Made by a program: the position numbers and the translations under genes. The notes below the pieces were generated by a model, which saw nothing but the letters and a program-made list of their open reading frames with translations, searched no databases and was not told where the DNA came from. 64,000 nucleotides of DNA from Deroplatys truncata (lineage: Eukaryota > Arthropoda > Insecta > Mantodea > Mantidae), in contig CM060977.1 of NCBI GenBank assembly GCA_030765065.1, positions 93,637,795-93,701,794 on the forward strand, given 5' to 3'. Shown here in pieces: positions 55,146 to 64,000 of the stretch (positions are counted from its first letter, which is position 1; each line of letters opens with the position of its first letter).

Positions 55146-57065
55146 TGCAATAAAAAAACAAAAATTAATAACGGGAGGGGAGGAGAAGCCTGCGAGCTGT
55201 TAAACCTAACATTTTCTCTTTCTTTTTTCTCGAGTGGAGGAGAAAATTATTTAATCACTTACCCCAGCTCCGGAGTCCGGACTGAGAGTTTGGGACTCGC
55301 CAATAATCGGAATACCCACTAAAAACTCCTCCACCGGATGAAAAATAAAAGAAGGAAAAGAGGAAGTCATGGGTAATAGTGCGGCTGTACCGCTGTTGCA
55401 CCACCGTATTCAATGGTGAGGATACATTAGCCGGCCACGAGGGCCTAAGCCAGGTGAAAGTAAGACCAAGGTCCTACTTGCGCCCTTGGGAATTCAAAGG
55501 TGAGTTGTGAAGTAAAATTATGAGAGGGATAGTGTGGCGATAGGCAAGCTGGACGAAGCCCAGCACGCCGCCGCGGTGAGTGGAGTGTGGTACTGTTTAG
55601 CAGTTCTTAGGATGCCTAACGCGACCTCTGGGTGCTGCGTCCGTCCAGTCCGGTGGATCGGTGTCTTTTTGGTGAAGCTTCCTAAATAAGTGGCTTTCTT
55701 CTTTGACGATTCTTCTTATTGCGAGGGTGAGTGTGGTCATGTGGCCATGGAACTCTGCACTCTTCAAAGTGTCCTGTAGTTCTGGCGTGGCATCGGAGAT
55801 GTAATTGTTGGCTTCGGTCTGGAGCTCTCGAAGCCCCGCAACTGAAGCCTCAAGGGCTCCAAGTCGCGTTGGTCGGTCATCGCTTCCATCTTCGGCGTCG
55901 TCTGGTTCGACAAGATGGCACTCGATGCATTCCAGCATGCGCTGGACCGATGCGAGGATCCCGTCATCACCTTGGAGGATCGCGATCTGTCTTAAGAGGG
56001 CGCTGATTGCTCTGGCCGGGATCCGCTGTTTGGCCTCCACTGCCGCAAGGCGCGTGTGGTTGCATAGCGTAACTCAGCAAAGCGAGAGGTGAAGTCTGGA
56101 GCGTTGCCTGCATTGCAAAAAGAGTGGCTTGCAGATCAGGTTGTGTTGTAGAGCCAGGAGTTGTTGGTTGAGGCTTTTCCCTTACATGGGGCGGCGTCGG
56201 CAGTTGAGTGGTCGTCGTCAGTATAGCTGACCAAGTTGGTTTTCTGCGGGGGTACAGGGGGCATTGAGCCTGCCCTGTAAAGTGCGTATGCCCGGAGCAG
56301 GTGGCGCAGAATCGGCGACGTCGGCAGAGGTCGTGGACGGTGCAGTTTGCTGTGAGACAACCTGCCCCGCAGTAATGGCAGCGAGGTGCAGCGTTGCATG
56401 CCTCCGCTGTGTGACCGAAGGCACAACAGCGGCGGCAGGGTGCCGGACGTTTGACTCCTAGACACGCAAACGTGCCCAAGTAGAGGCAGGCTTGATACCA
56501 AGCCCGACTGAGCGTCCGAAGCGGAACCCAGATGGAGGCGTACCAGCGGCGTCGGACCTCTTTTTGACATTATTCGGGAAGCCCGAATTGCAGAGCGCCA
56601 GTGGTGCTTTGCAGCTTCCAGCATGAAGTGCGCTGGAAGGTTTCTAGGCACTCCACAGATGACAATACTGTGGCGGATATTTGAAGAAGGATGCTTCTGC
56701 GGTGAGAGTGGACTCGACTCCGAGGGCGGAGGTAAGCCGGCAGTAGTCGGTGGCGTAGTACAGATCTGTGTAGAAGTAGCAGGGCTGGTGGCAAGCTGTG
56801 CTGGAAGATCAGGCTCCGGCGTTGCAATGCTGTGACGGGCGAAGTAGTGCCCGAGGCGTAGCTAGGCCAGGCAGCGGTGGAGGTGAAGCAGCCTGCCCGG
56901 CGGATGCCGGGGGAGCTGCCGGCGAGACGGCGGTGTCTGCGGCCGGAGTCGGCTGGAGAGCAGTGAACATCTCAGCGGTAGCCGGGGAAGCAGCGGTGTA
57001 TCCTTCAGCGGCTCGACGATTTCTTCTCTTTCCCATTTCGGCGAATCTCGGCGAAGCATAGAGAT
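55145..57065 (-). mobile_element. GC-rich LINE copy: ORF1 and 3' end, no ORF2
   Basis: Clearly more GC-rich than its surroundings. Read on the minus strand it has a short 5' leader, an ORF1-like region (57036-55597) and a tail GTGGGTATTCCGATTATTGG, AGTCTGGACTCC-like sequence and CTCCCGTTATTAATTTTTG. No reverse transcriptase lies between ORF1 and the tail. Either ORF2 was deleted or the element is a Gag-only derivative that moved in trans. Flanks are MSR (left) and unassigned DNA (right). Confidence 0.6.
55597..57036 (-). pseudogene. LINE ORF1 (Gag-like) with zinc knuckles
   Basis: It starts MGKRRNRRAAEGYTAASPAT, followed by Pro/Ala-rich sequence. After a frameshift, VICGVPRNLPAHFMLEAAKH corresponds to the RNA-binding fold of LINE ORF1 proteins. 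The zinc knuckles lie in a long open frame (56479-55967): CRRCCAFGHTAEAC is a full CCHC box; CHYCGAGCLTANC and CATCSGHTHFTGQAQC are variant boxes. A further 147-codon frame (56040-55597) has GALEASVAGLRELQTEANNY, probably a coiled coil. ORF1 proteins package element RNA. Two frameshifts separate the parts. Clade uncertain (Jockey, R1 or I). Confidence 0.75.
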
Positions 57066-57742
57066 GTTGCCTCTACGGAATCTTGAAGCGAAGTGTGTAA
57101 GATTTTATATACCTACTGGCTTAAATACCACCCAGCATTGCCTTTGGCTTGACAGTTCATCCCTACAACATTGAGCATTAGGTTTCTTTGATGGCATTTG
57201 AAAGTTAGTGCACAAGATACTTGCAGAGTTAATTAAAACTGCCAGGACCTATTAAGGGCAAACAATTATAATACCAAGAAAGCATTATGTAGAATCATTG
57301 CTGAACAAGCAACAAGTACCACAGTTTGTAATAATGAGTATTTCTCATGAATGCAGCTGACTTCCACGATATCACATTCGGGCTGCCTCGTCCTTATTTA
57401 TAGGGAAAATCTCGGTTGGGAAGAAATAATAGCAGTTTAAGTAACATCAATATAACCTTGTTCATTCTCAGTAACCAACATACTCAAAACGTTTACAAAA
57501 AGACATGAAAGACAAAATAAAATGAATGCCAAAATTAATATACAAAATAAAGAAGAATAGCAATAAGCGTTATTTCGACTGGCTTGATGTTGCTGTTGTC
57601 ATCGATGCCCACTGTCATTTTTATATGTCACTCTGTTCTTGCATTTATGAAAGCATCACAAACTTCCCATACAGAGAGAAACAGCTGCTTACAAAATTGA
57701 GAAACTACAAGTTATAATAACCGAATATATGAACATTGGAGT
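57066..57742. other. Unassigned region left of the hAT
   Basis: 57533-57625 (AAATAAAGAAGAATAGCAAT, CTTGATGTTGCTGTTGTCAT) is similar to 59094-59170 on the other side of the hAT element. Translated, both give DVAVV/DDVAVI. The pair is unexplained. Confidence 0.4.
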
Positions 57743-57929
57743 ATGATCACTAGGGCCCGGATTTTTAGGTGGAGTAAACCTTAATTTTAGGTTTCTTATA
57801 TGCTTAAAATAGTTTTTTTTTAGTTTTTATTGATTAAAATAGTTTTTATAATGTTTTGCTTCGTGGATCAATACAGGTATGAATAATTTTGCTTTTCTGG
57901 TACCATTGTAAGATTTACTTTTTGTATAT

Positions 57930-58680
57930 ACGTTCTCAAATTTTCTGACGTAAACGATTTCCTGTTATCAGTAATGCGTTCTTGTATGAAGAAAAGCTTC
58001 TTTCAGCGGAACATGACATCATTGGAGCGTAGAACATAGATGCCAATGCAGCAGGTTCTAGGGGTAGTTCTACTGTATACTGTTCTCCCTGGAGTACTGA
58101 ATTGATGATTTTCATATCTTTAAAAGCAGGATTTCCTTGAAGAATCTTCTGCAACTTCGAATAACATGCAACTCTCACTGGTCCAGGTATTTCTTTACTG
58201 GAAACATTGCCAATGATATCCAGAGCATCTTTCAATGGCAAAGTTGTACTTTCCAACCGGAGAGTAGCTTCTGGTATAAAACAAAAACGTGTCTTAATGT
58301 ATGCAAGGTAACCGGCAAGAGTGGGGCAATCGAGAGATTTCTTAGCCTTGGCAATGCAGGAAGCTTTTGTTTCATCCAATTCATGCCGGCCCTCGTAGGC
58401 GTGGTCGCTGTAGCATGTAGCTTCGGCGTTCCGCCAAGAGAGGGTCGCGGGTTTGAGTCCCGTCATGGTCATGGGTGTTTGTGTGCGTGTGTATGTGTGT
58501 GTGTGTGTGTAATTGCGGCAATGAAAAACAGTAAAACACAGTTCGAAAGAAAGAAGAAAAATTCATTGACATCTTTAACGTCTTTTAAGTGCTTGACATA
58601 GTAAATGGCAGCAGACAGCCAAGTATACTCCTCCTGGCCTTCTCTCAGCTGCATCCAGGTGTCACCATGTCACATGTGCT
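57930..58680 (-). pseudogene. hAT transposase C-terminal dimerisation region, split by a SINE
   Basis: The minus frame contains EEYTWLSAAIYYVKHLKDVK upstream of a SINE and, after it, ELDETKASCIAKAKKSLDCP, AGYLAYIKTRFCFIPEATLR, SKEIPGPVRVACYSKLQKIL and finally FYAPMMSCSAERSFSSYKNA. The last block is the hAT dimerisation motif. Removing the SINE and one copy of AATTCAT joins DVKDVNE to LDETKAS in frame. The rest of the RNase H-like domain is absent. The part left cannot catalyse transposition. Confidence 0.85.
58385..58559 (+). mobile_element. tRNA-like SINE inserted in the hAT gene
   Basis: AATTCAT flanks the insert (58378-58384 and 58560-58566). The head CCTCGTAGGCGTGGTCGCTG (A-box-like) is followed by GTCGCGGGTTTGAGTCCCGT (B box GGTTTGAGTCC), then a (GT)-rich tail at 58476-58510 and A-rich sequence. 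With 175 bp it is a different, shorter SINE family than the 500-bp one. Confidence 0.85.
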
Positions 58681-58962
58681 ACGTTTAACTGTAGTAACTT
58701 GAACTGTCTACTGGCTATAAGTGGAAGAAATAATTTTACAGTAAGTTTCAATCCGAAAATAACATTCTTCATTTCGAAAAAGGAAAAAGAGCTATTTAGG
58801 TTGTTTTAGATGTCAACTCCTCATTTAGGTTTTCTTAGGTGTAATGAAATTCGCATATTCTGCTCTAGGAAGTGTGAAACGAGTATATATCTTGAAATGT
58901 GTTAATTAAATAGCGAGGAAAAATATAGGCTAAAACCTAAAAAGTCGGACCATAATGATCAC

Positions 58963-59685
58963 AGAACAAATGGATATTACATTCGAGTCATTTATTACTC
59001 TTGTATTAGCATTGTTTGAGCACTATAGAGACTTTTACAGTCATTGCGATTATTTGAATGCTTTTGTGTTATATCAATACACAATAAATAAAAATATGAA
59101 GATAAAGAAGAATAAGAAGAAGCGGTAATTTGTCTCATTTGATGATGTTGCTGTTATCACAGGTGTCATAGCTGGTATAATTATTCCCTTGATTGTGTCA
59201 TTACTCCATGATGATCAATGTTAGAGAGGAATATGTGAATAATATGTGAACTTGCTGTTCCTTTTTCTTTTTTGAGGCCATAAAAGCCTAAGTAATTATT
59301 ATTCTTATGTTTAGCATAGTTTGACCTATTACGATTTTGGCTGAGAAAGATATAGTTGGTCTTGTGTACTCTTGTAGGCATCACATAAAATTAAATAATG
59401 AATGGTGAAAAATGAGGCGTAAATACGAATTCTAAACTAGACAGTAATTTTTGCCTTGTGTCAAAGGTTATTTGTGTCAAGTTTGGTCGAAATTGGTGCA
59501 TCGGCGTACAAGCCTAAAAGGAACATAATGCATACATACTTAGCTGATCTATATATACCGCGAGAGTCTTCTAATCCCGCGGATTGGTAACTAGGTAACC
59601 CTGCATTTTACAGACGATACGAAATGCGAAGCTGACACCACATTCACCAGTCCGCTGATTAGGGCTACGGTGGTGCTCATTGTTA
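58963..59685. other. Unassigned region right of the hAT
   Basis: 59094-59170 repeats a segment from 57533. A purine-rich stretch (AAGAAGAATAAGAAGAAGCG) lies at 59105. Nothing else recognised. Confidence 0.4.
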
Positions 59686-59770
59686 ACTTGCTCTAGTAGC
59701 GCAAAGGTTAACGTGCTGGAAAGTCATGGTGAAGGTCGGTAGCTCAAATCACGCCTGCTAATAAATGAGA
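59686..59770 (+). repeat. tRNA-like SINE head (+)
   Basis: CTCTAGTAGCGCAAAGGTTA (A-box-like) and GGTCGGTAGCTCAAATCACG (B box GGTAGCTCAAATC, diverged), 45 bp apart. It pairs with the inverted copy at 59950. Confidence 0.5.
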
Positions 59771-59949
59771 AACTACATTTCTGTCCATGTTTCGAGAACG
59801 TGTTAGCAAATCATGATTTCGTTCCGAATCATTAGAAATCGCCTTTGCATATTCTAATAAGTAGCAATTTGTGTTTTATTGAAATTCACATAAACTAATT
59901 AAGTGAAACGACACTACCATGCCAAACTATCGGCTCTCGTTAAATTTAC

Positions 59950-60065
59950 TAAACATAAAAAGTATCTTCAAGTGGCAGCATTTGAACCTGGAACCTTCAC
60001 CACTGAAGGCCAACGCACTCACTTTTGCGCTACGAGCGCAAGTCACTGCACGCCCACCGGTGCAA
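59950..60065 (-). repeat. tRNA-like SINE head (-)
   Basis: Reverse strand: GCTCGTAGCGCAAAAGTGAG (A box) and AGGTTCCAGGTTCAAATGCT (B box GGTTCAAATGC). It shares GTAGCGCAAA with the plus copy at 59686, so both belong to one family in inverted orientation. Confidence 0.6.
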
Positions 60066-60619
60066 AGCAGTCATTTCGGCCGAAACCGATACGACGCGAT
60101 TCAATAGACAGTATTTACGGCATAGCCTATGCAACACAGGGACTGCATAACTTCTCAATCCGTAGGCTGAGAAGACTCACCCGGTATATAGAGAGTGAAC
60201 CATTTAAGTTGACACTGTACAATATCTCCAAAACTAAACGTTGTAGCAAGGAATGTCTTTTAATAAAGTTGCCTGATATTATGGGGGAAAGTAAACGTCA
60301 TTAGTCCTATTTTGTTTGGAGGACGTTATTATGGTCATTTTAGGGTCAATTTAATTTTTTTAAAATGGGAACCTAGCATTTACTTTGCCCTATAATGTCA
60401 AGCAACCTTTATTCAAGACATTTCTTTCTACAGCGCTTAGTTTTGGAGATATTGTACAGTCTCAACTTAAATGGTCTACCCTGTATGTATATTTATTTAT
60501 TAACGACGCTTTCAATTGTCAGGATCATATTAGCACCACCGGTGTACCGGAATTTCTTCCCGCAGACGTTCTTTTACATGCTAGTAAATCTACTTATATG
60601 GGATGCCGCTTTTAAGCAC
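60066..60619. other. Unassigned region
   Basis: A 133-codon plus frame (59903-60304) overlaps the inverted SINE head and continues here; its sequence has no domain I recognise. Two short frames at 60385-60625 are also unassigned. Confidence 0.35.
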
Positions 60620-60726
60620 ACTTAAAAACCATTGGTCCGGCCCCGGTTTGAACCACCGACCTAGGTATCAGAGGACCAGCACTTAACTAACTCGGCCAAA
60701 GACCGACTGACCTTTGTGTGTGTGTG

Positions 60727-60761
<35 letters not shown>

Positions 60762-60770
60762 GTGTTATCC
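60620..60770 (-). repeat. tRNA-like SINE (-) with (GT)n
   Basis: Reverse strand: TTGGCCGAGTTAGTTAAGTG (A box), GTCGGTGGTTCAAACCGGGG (B box GGTTCAAACC). The length and TTAGTTAAGTGCTGG resemble a type-II tRNA head (Ser/Leu-like). An interrupted (GT) tract (60714-60765) abuts the 5' side. A functional tRNA is unlikely because the acceptor ends do not pair. Confidence 0.55.
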
Positions 60771-61391
60771 TTACACTTGCCAAATGTGTACATATATAAT
60801 GAACGACGTAAATCTACTGTTGTGAACATTTCCGTAACGCCAGATTCCGATGATGTGCTGCTTTTCCAGAAATAAATTTCAGAGAAGAGATCATAAATGC
60901 AGCTGTAATTGCAAAATCTCTTAAACAAAATACATCAACACCATTCACAAGCATACTAACAATGCTAATTTTAGGTAATTCTTCCGATATGGAAGTTGAC
61001 TTATGGATAAACCCTTTAAAAATATAAATCTATGCATTAACCTGCTTTATTACAGTCTTTTATGAGCTGGAAACACTCGTTTTGTTTCAAGCTTAGATGT
61101 TCCATTCTTATCCATTTTGTTTTTAAGTTTTTCTTCCACCACCTCACGTTTATAACGTAGCAAGATAATTAAAGTTTTCCCTAGTGTAATTAAAATTCTG
61201 TAAACGTAAATGTGGTAGCAGACAATGTACAAAATCTTATCATTTAACTCTTGGAGTTAAAATGTTATTTCCTTCCGAGTGTAATGCAATGTTCGTATTT
61301 GGAAACACGCACATGTTGATAAAATGTATTTCCTCTTATTTCCATTTAAATTTTTGTGTATCTTCAGGCTATTGAATCAGTTACACTAGAT
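60771..61391. other. Unassigned AT-rich region
   Basis: No recognised motif. Confidence 0.4.
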
Positions 61392-61685
61392 ATAAAAATC
61401 TGATGTTACATTCATATGATTTTTCTCTACCTTCTTATTAGTGGTTATACAAATTATTCCTACAAAAGTTTATTTTCCGCTCTACTTCATTTTAATCGAG
61501 GAAACCTTTCCGGGAATAGCTGCATTACACATTTTGTTACAGATACAAAGAGAACAGCGATAGTTAAATGTTTAAGAACTGGATGCTACAAGCTGGCCTT
61601 GAAATTCAATACTCTTTCTATGACAATTGAAAATCGACAGATCTTTAAAACAATGGCAATTCGTTTATAAATTCGAACCATTACC

Positions 61686-62527
61686 AGGTGGCCCACACAA
61701 GCCGTTCTTAGTTGAAGTTAGGTATACCGGATAGCACTTATGCCAAAAGGTTTGCCTAAGCAGAACAGCTAAGGCGACCCCATACCGACAGAGAGGAGAT
61801 CGCTAAATGAGAGACCAATCCTTGAAAACGAACACTTTAACTGTTATTACTGGTCCCAGAGCTCCTTCGATAGAAAAACTACTTGCTATATGACGTGTTG
61901 CGGGTTCGATTATTCCCGGTCATTTAGTTCCATGACAGTTAATCTACCATTAGCGCAACTATATGGCACCAATTAGTTAACAAAATTAAACAAAATTCTG
62001 TTTTTCTTATATTTATGTACCCTTAAATGTGCGTTAGAATTGAACTATTTTCTATTAGTACACTATTCATAACAAGCATGTGCAAAAACATGCACGCCTT
62101 GGTGGATGAATTGATGTGAGGGCCTCTCAGGCCCAAGTTCTACCAGAAATTATTCATATTTTCTTCATACCATGTCTGTAGTATAAAAAAGTAAATAAAT
62201 AAAATGTGCGCAGAGGACAGAAGCGGCTCTGAAAATGTGTAGAACACAGCCTTCGAGCCTCAGCTGCATTTTGATGAGTCTCCACACAGATCGTAACCAT
62301 ATCCATGTGTTCGTTACTGGGAAGATTGCCTTTTTGTCTGAATGATCTGGCTCGAACTGCAAGCAAGCATGCGACGCCACGTAAACACCTGCAAACAGCA
62401 GCACTACCTCAGTGACATTTTACTTTGTTCCTGCACTGCCCCTTTGAACAGCAGTGATGCGGTAGCTTCTTTTCGACCTATGTATGCCGGAAACATACTG
62501 CAAAAGATGGCTTGTTTGAGATACGTG
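61686..62527. other. Unassigned insertion in MSR
   Basis: It contains a B-box-like GCGGGTTCGATTATTCCCGG at 61909-61928 after GAGCTCCTTCGATAG, so part may be a tRNA-like SINE. The remainder is unrecognised. No target duplication is obvious. Confidence 0.35.
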
Positions 62528-62953
62528 GTACTAACGGATATGTCTGAAACAGCTAATGGCACACAAAATTTGTATGAAATAAACTGTGTGTTTTAAAGAG
62601 ATCGGCATTTTCATTGTAGTACGTTTTCGTCTATCGCTTAAAGTTTACCAATTATACGGGATTATACAAAACTTCTTTCGAATGAAGAAGGCTTCACAGG
62701 TTATTCCCAGAAAACTCAACACATCATTTTACTTTTCATGTAAGTATCATTGATATATGACATTTTAATCAAAGCCCTTAGAGACATTTTTTAGAAAAGC
62801 AAAGATTTCGGAAATGTTTCATATAAAGGATAGTTAGAACTGGTGGGATTTTCTTGAAAATCCTCGTCTCACATCTTTGAAAAAACTGAGCTTAAATACC
62901 AAATTTTGTCTTTAACGGCTTTTTTACTTTGAGTTGTGCTGTTCGCATACGCT

Positions 62954-62979
62954 CACACACACACACACACACACACACA
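62954..62979. repeat. (CA)n core of MSR
   Basis: Perfect CA tract at the MSR core position. Confidence 0.9.
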
Positions 62980-63097
62980 TGCTTATAAAAATGCTTTATT
63001 TTGTATTAATGGGTCTCAAAACATGGATTTCCGGTGAAATTCTGCTATCGAATTTTTAGGTGTAATGTAATACTTCCTCCTCTTATTATAGGTAAGC

Positions 63098-63480
63098 AGT
63101 ACCAACTGAGGTGGTACAACGTAAGATGTAAGTCTCGCATTCAGGATGTTCTGGGTTCGATTTCCGTCGATCGCTTACACTAATCTGGGTTTCTCGTGGT
63201 TTTCCCTGATTGATAGGCTAATATCGGATTGATTTATCATCTACCATGATTTCCTTTTCATCATTTCCCTTTAATTCCGTTTCCTTCCCACACTTAAGAT
63301 GTGCTTGTAGGTTTCGTAGCCTGTGGCGGTGCCGGACAAATGGTGCGGATACTTGCTCAAAGCAAAGAGTACTCCCCGTGCACACTGGAGGGTTGTTTGA
63401 TCGTCCATCGTCCTCTGTAGGCAGCTCCAACACTGGGAAGTGTCTTCAAGCCTGCAAGTGATAGGGTCTTCCGCGTGTCT
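63098..63480 (+). repeat. tRNA-derived SINE (+)
   Basis: CCAACTGAGGTGGTACAACG (A box), then TTCTGGGTTCGATTTCCGTC (B box GGTTCGATTTCC). GGTTTTCCCTGATTGATAGG and TAATATCGGATTG follow as in the 24305 copy. The body is partly shared with the long SINE (TTCCCTTTAATTCCGTTTCC). Confidence 0.7.
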
Positions 63481-64000
63481 CTATGGTCTGTTGTCTCTCA
63501 GATGTTGGAATTGCCCTCAAATAAAAGATTTGTAGCTCAGTTTGAATCCCTGCATGAGAGTGAATTCGCTGTAAGGAAGTTAGCCTAGTGAATCAAAAAG
63601 AAAATTAGCAGGAAAGGAAACCTGACCCAAGGCGCTTCATCTGATAAAAAGGTCAACTTATACTTGCTTTAGAGGAGTTGGCATTTACGGGGAGAACCAA
63701 AAGCCTACGAACAGGCTGCGCGGCATTTTTCTTGTCCGCGTTCTCGGCGGTCGTTGCCGTCTGGTGCTATCATAGAAAGGCGCCACTTTATGAAAGTGTG
63801 CTTGAGGACAGAATTACTAGTAGAGATTTGTGGCGCCCTCGGTCCCCCGACCTAACCCCCTTGACGCTGACCTCTGACTCATCAGCTGTGGTGTTCCTGG
63901 CAGTTGCTTCAATGGACTCAGAGTCCTGGGTTCGTTGGTTGGATGGCAGGGATTTGGGGTTTGATTCGGTAGAGCTGAGGTTCTTGTTTTTCAGGGGTGG
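63481..64000 (+). other. Unassigned DNA with a transposase scrap
   Basis: At 63789-63873 the plus frame reads LYESVLEDRITSRDLWRPRS then PDLTPLT. WRPRSPDLTPL is the third catalytic box of insect Tc/mariner-type transposases (Asp in SPDL). Nothing upstream is convincing. The rest of the stretch is unassigned. Confidence 0.4.

Larger units (their letters stand above)
57751..58954 (-). mobile_element. hAT transposon with perfect 8-bp target duplication
   Basis: ATGATCAC occurs at 57743-57750 and 58955-58962. The left end TAGGGCCCGGATTTTTAGGT and the reverse complement of the right end (TATGGTCCGACTTTTTAGGT) match at 16 of 20 positions. TTAGGTTT motifs repeat just inside both ends. An 8-bp duplication and short inverted repeats define hAT. 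At 1.2 kb, including a SINE, it is non-autonomous. The intact duplication suggests a young insertion. Confidence 0.9.
61392..63098 (+). repeat. MSR copy (+) interrupted by a ~0.85-kb insertion
   Basis: 61392-61685 is a left end and arm (AAAAATCTGATGTTACATTC to TTATAAATTCGAACCATTAC). MSR resumes at 62528 (TACTAACGGATATGTCTGAA) and runs through the core (CA)n at 62954-62979 to CGAATTTTTAGGTGTAATGT. The break falls inside ACCATTA/CTAACGGATAT, one continuous MSR motif. Confidence 0.7.

Noticed and set aside
56136-56651. 171-codon minus frame overlapping the LINE ORF1
   Set aside because: It is a shadow of the zinc-knuckle frame in another register, apart from a short true segment (VPRNLPAHFM) before the frameshift.
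59903-60304. 133-codon plus open frame
   Set aside because: It reads through an inverted tRNA-like SINE head; no domain is recognised.
60630-60712. Functional tRNA gene
   Set aside because: A and B boxes are present, but acceptor arms do not pair and a GT tract abuts the head. A tRNA-derived SINE fits better.

Overview
This window reads as nuclear DNA of an arthropod, most likely an insect with a large, repeat-rich genome. It is AT-rich. Every recognisable protein is a transposon or retroelement relic: Tc1/mariner types with TA target sites, a hAT, non-LTR retrotransposons, a Penelope-like element and solo LTRs. tRNA-derived SINEs and (CA)n/(GA)n microsatellites are frequent. I found no convincing host gene, exon series, rRNA or functional tRNA. 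Organism rank is inference; the element families are recognised from motifs.

The dominant component is one interspersed family, called MSR here (microsatellite-seeding repeat). A full copy is about 0.85-0.95 kb. It has AAAAATCTGATGTGTTACA at the outer end and an ACTTTCTCTAC block repeated at both ends. It has an A/T-rich body without an ORF and a central (CA)n tract after GAGTTATGCTGTTCACAGAC. At least 30 copies or pieces in both orientations cover roughly 40-50% of the window by eye. MSR (+) means reading from the TCTGATG end towards the CTATACGTAGTAGAG end. Most other elements are nested in MSR copies, so MSR is the older layer.

Layout. 1-1.5 kb: MSR, one full copy with inverted termini. 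1.5-2.9 kb: Tc/mariner relic. 3.4-4.35 kb: two SINEs (-). 4.6-6.65 kb: MSR copies joined end to end, one carrying a 205-bp hairpin insertion with a hammerhead-like loop. 7.1-8.65 kb: MSR split by a deleted Tc/mariner. 8.7-10.5 kb: LTR-leader-like repeat and a truncated mariner. 10.5-15.7 kb: MSR copies, one split by a full-size mariner. 15.9-18.1 kb: Penelope-like element split by MSR. 18.3-19.3 kb: LTR. 19.3-24.1 kb: diverged MSR relatives with three SINEs and a nearly complete Tc/mariner. 24.3-25.6 kb: tRNA-like SINE, 68/69-bp minisatellite, truncated Tc1. 25.7-26.6 kb: solo LTR in MSR. 26.9-29.1 kb: possible LINE 3' region. 30.7-31.4 kb: deleted mariner. 31.9-38.5 kb: MSR copies carrying a SINE, a solo LTR and a mariner. 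38.9-43.1 kb: MSR modular tandem array. 43.3-44.4 kb: SINE in MSR. 46-48 kb: MSR with mariner. 49.1-50.6 kb: Tc1-like element with ~100-bp inverted repeats beside a Jockey-like LINE (to 51.5 kb). 51.6-55.1 kb: MSR, leader-like repeat, SINEs. 55.1-57.1 kb: GC-rich LINE ORF1 without ORF2. 57.75-58.95 kb: hAT with a perfect 8-bp target duplication and a SINE nested in its coding region. 59.7-60.8 kb: tRNA-like SINEs. 61.4-63.5 kb: MSR and SINE. The end holds a transposase scrap.

Nothing here works as a pathway. All coding relics carry stops, frameshifts or deletions. The value of the window lies in MSR structure and modular amplification, the hairpin/hammerhead-like insertion, and nested insertions whose target duplications can be read directly.
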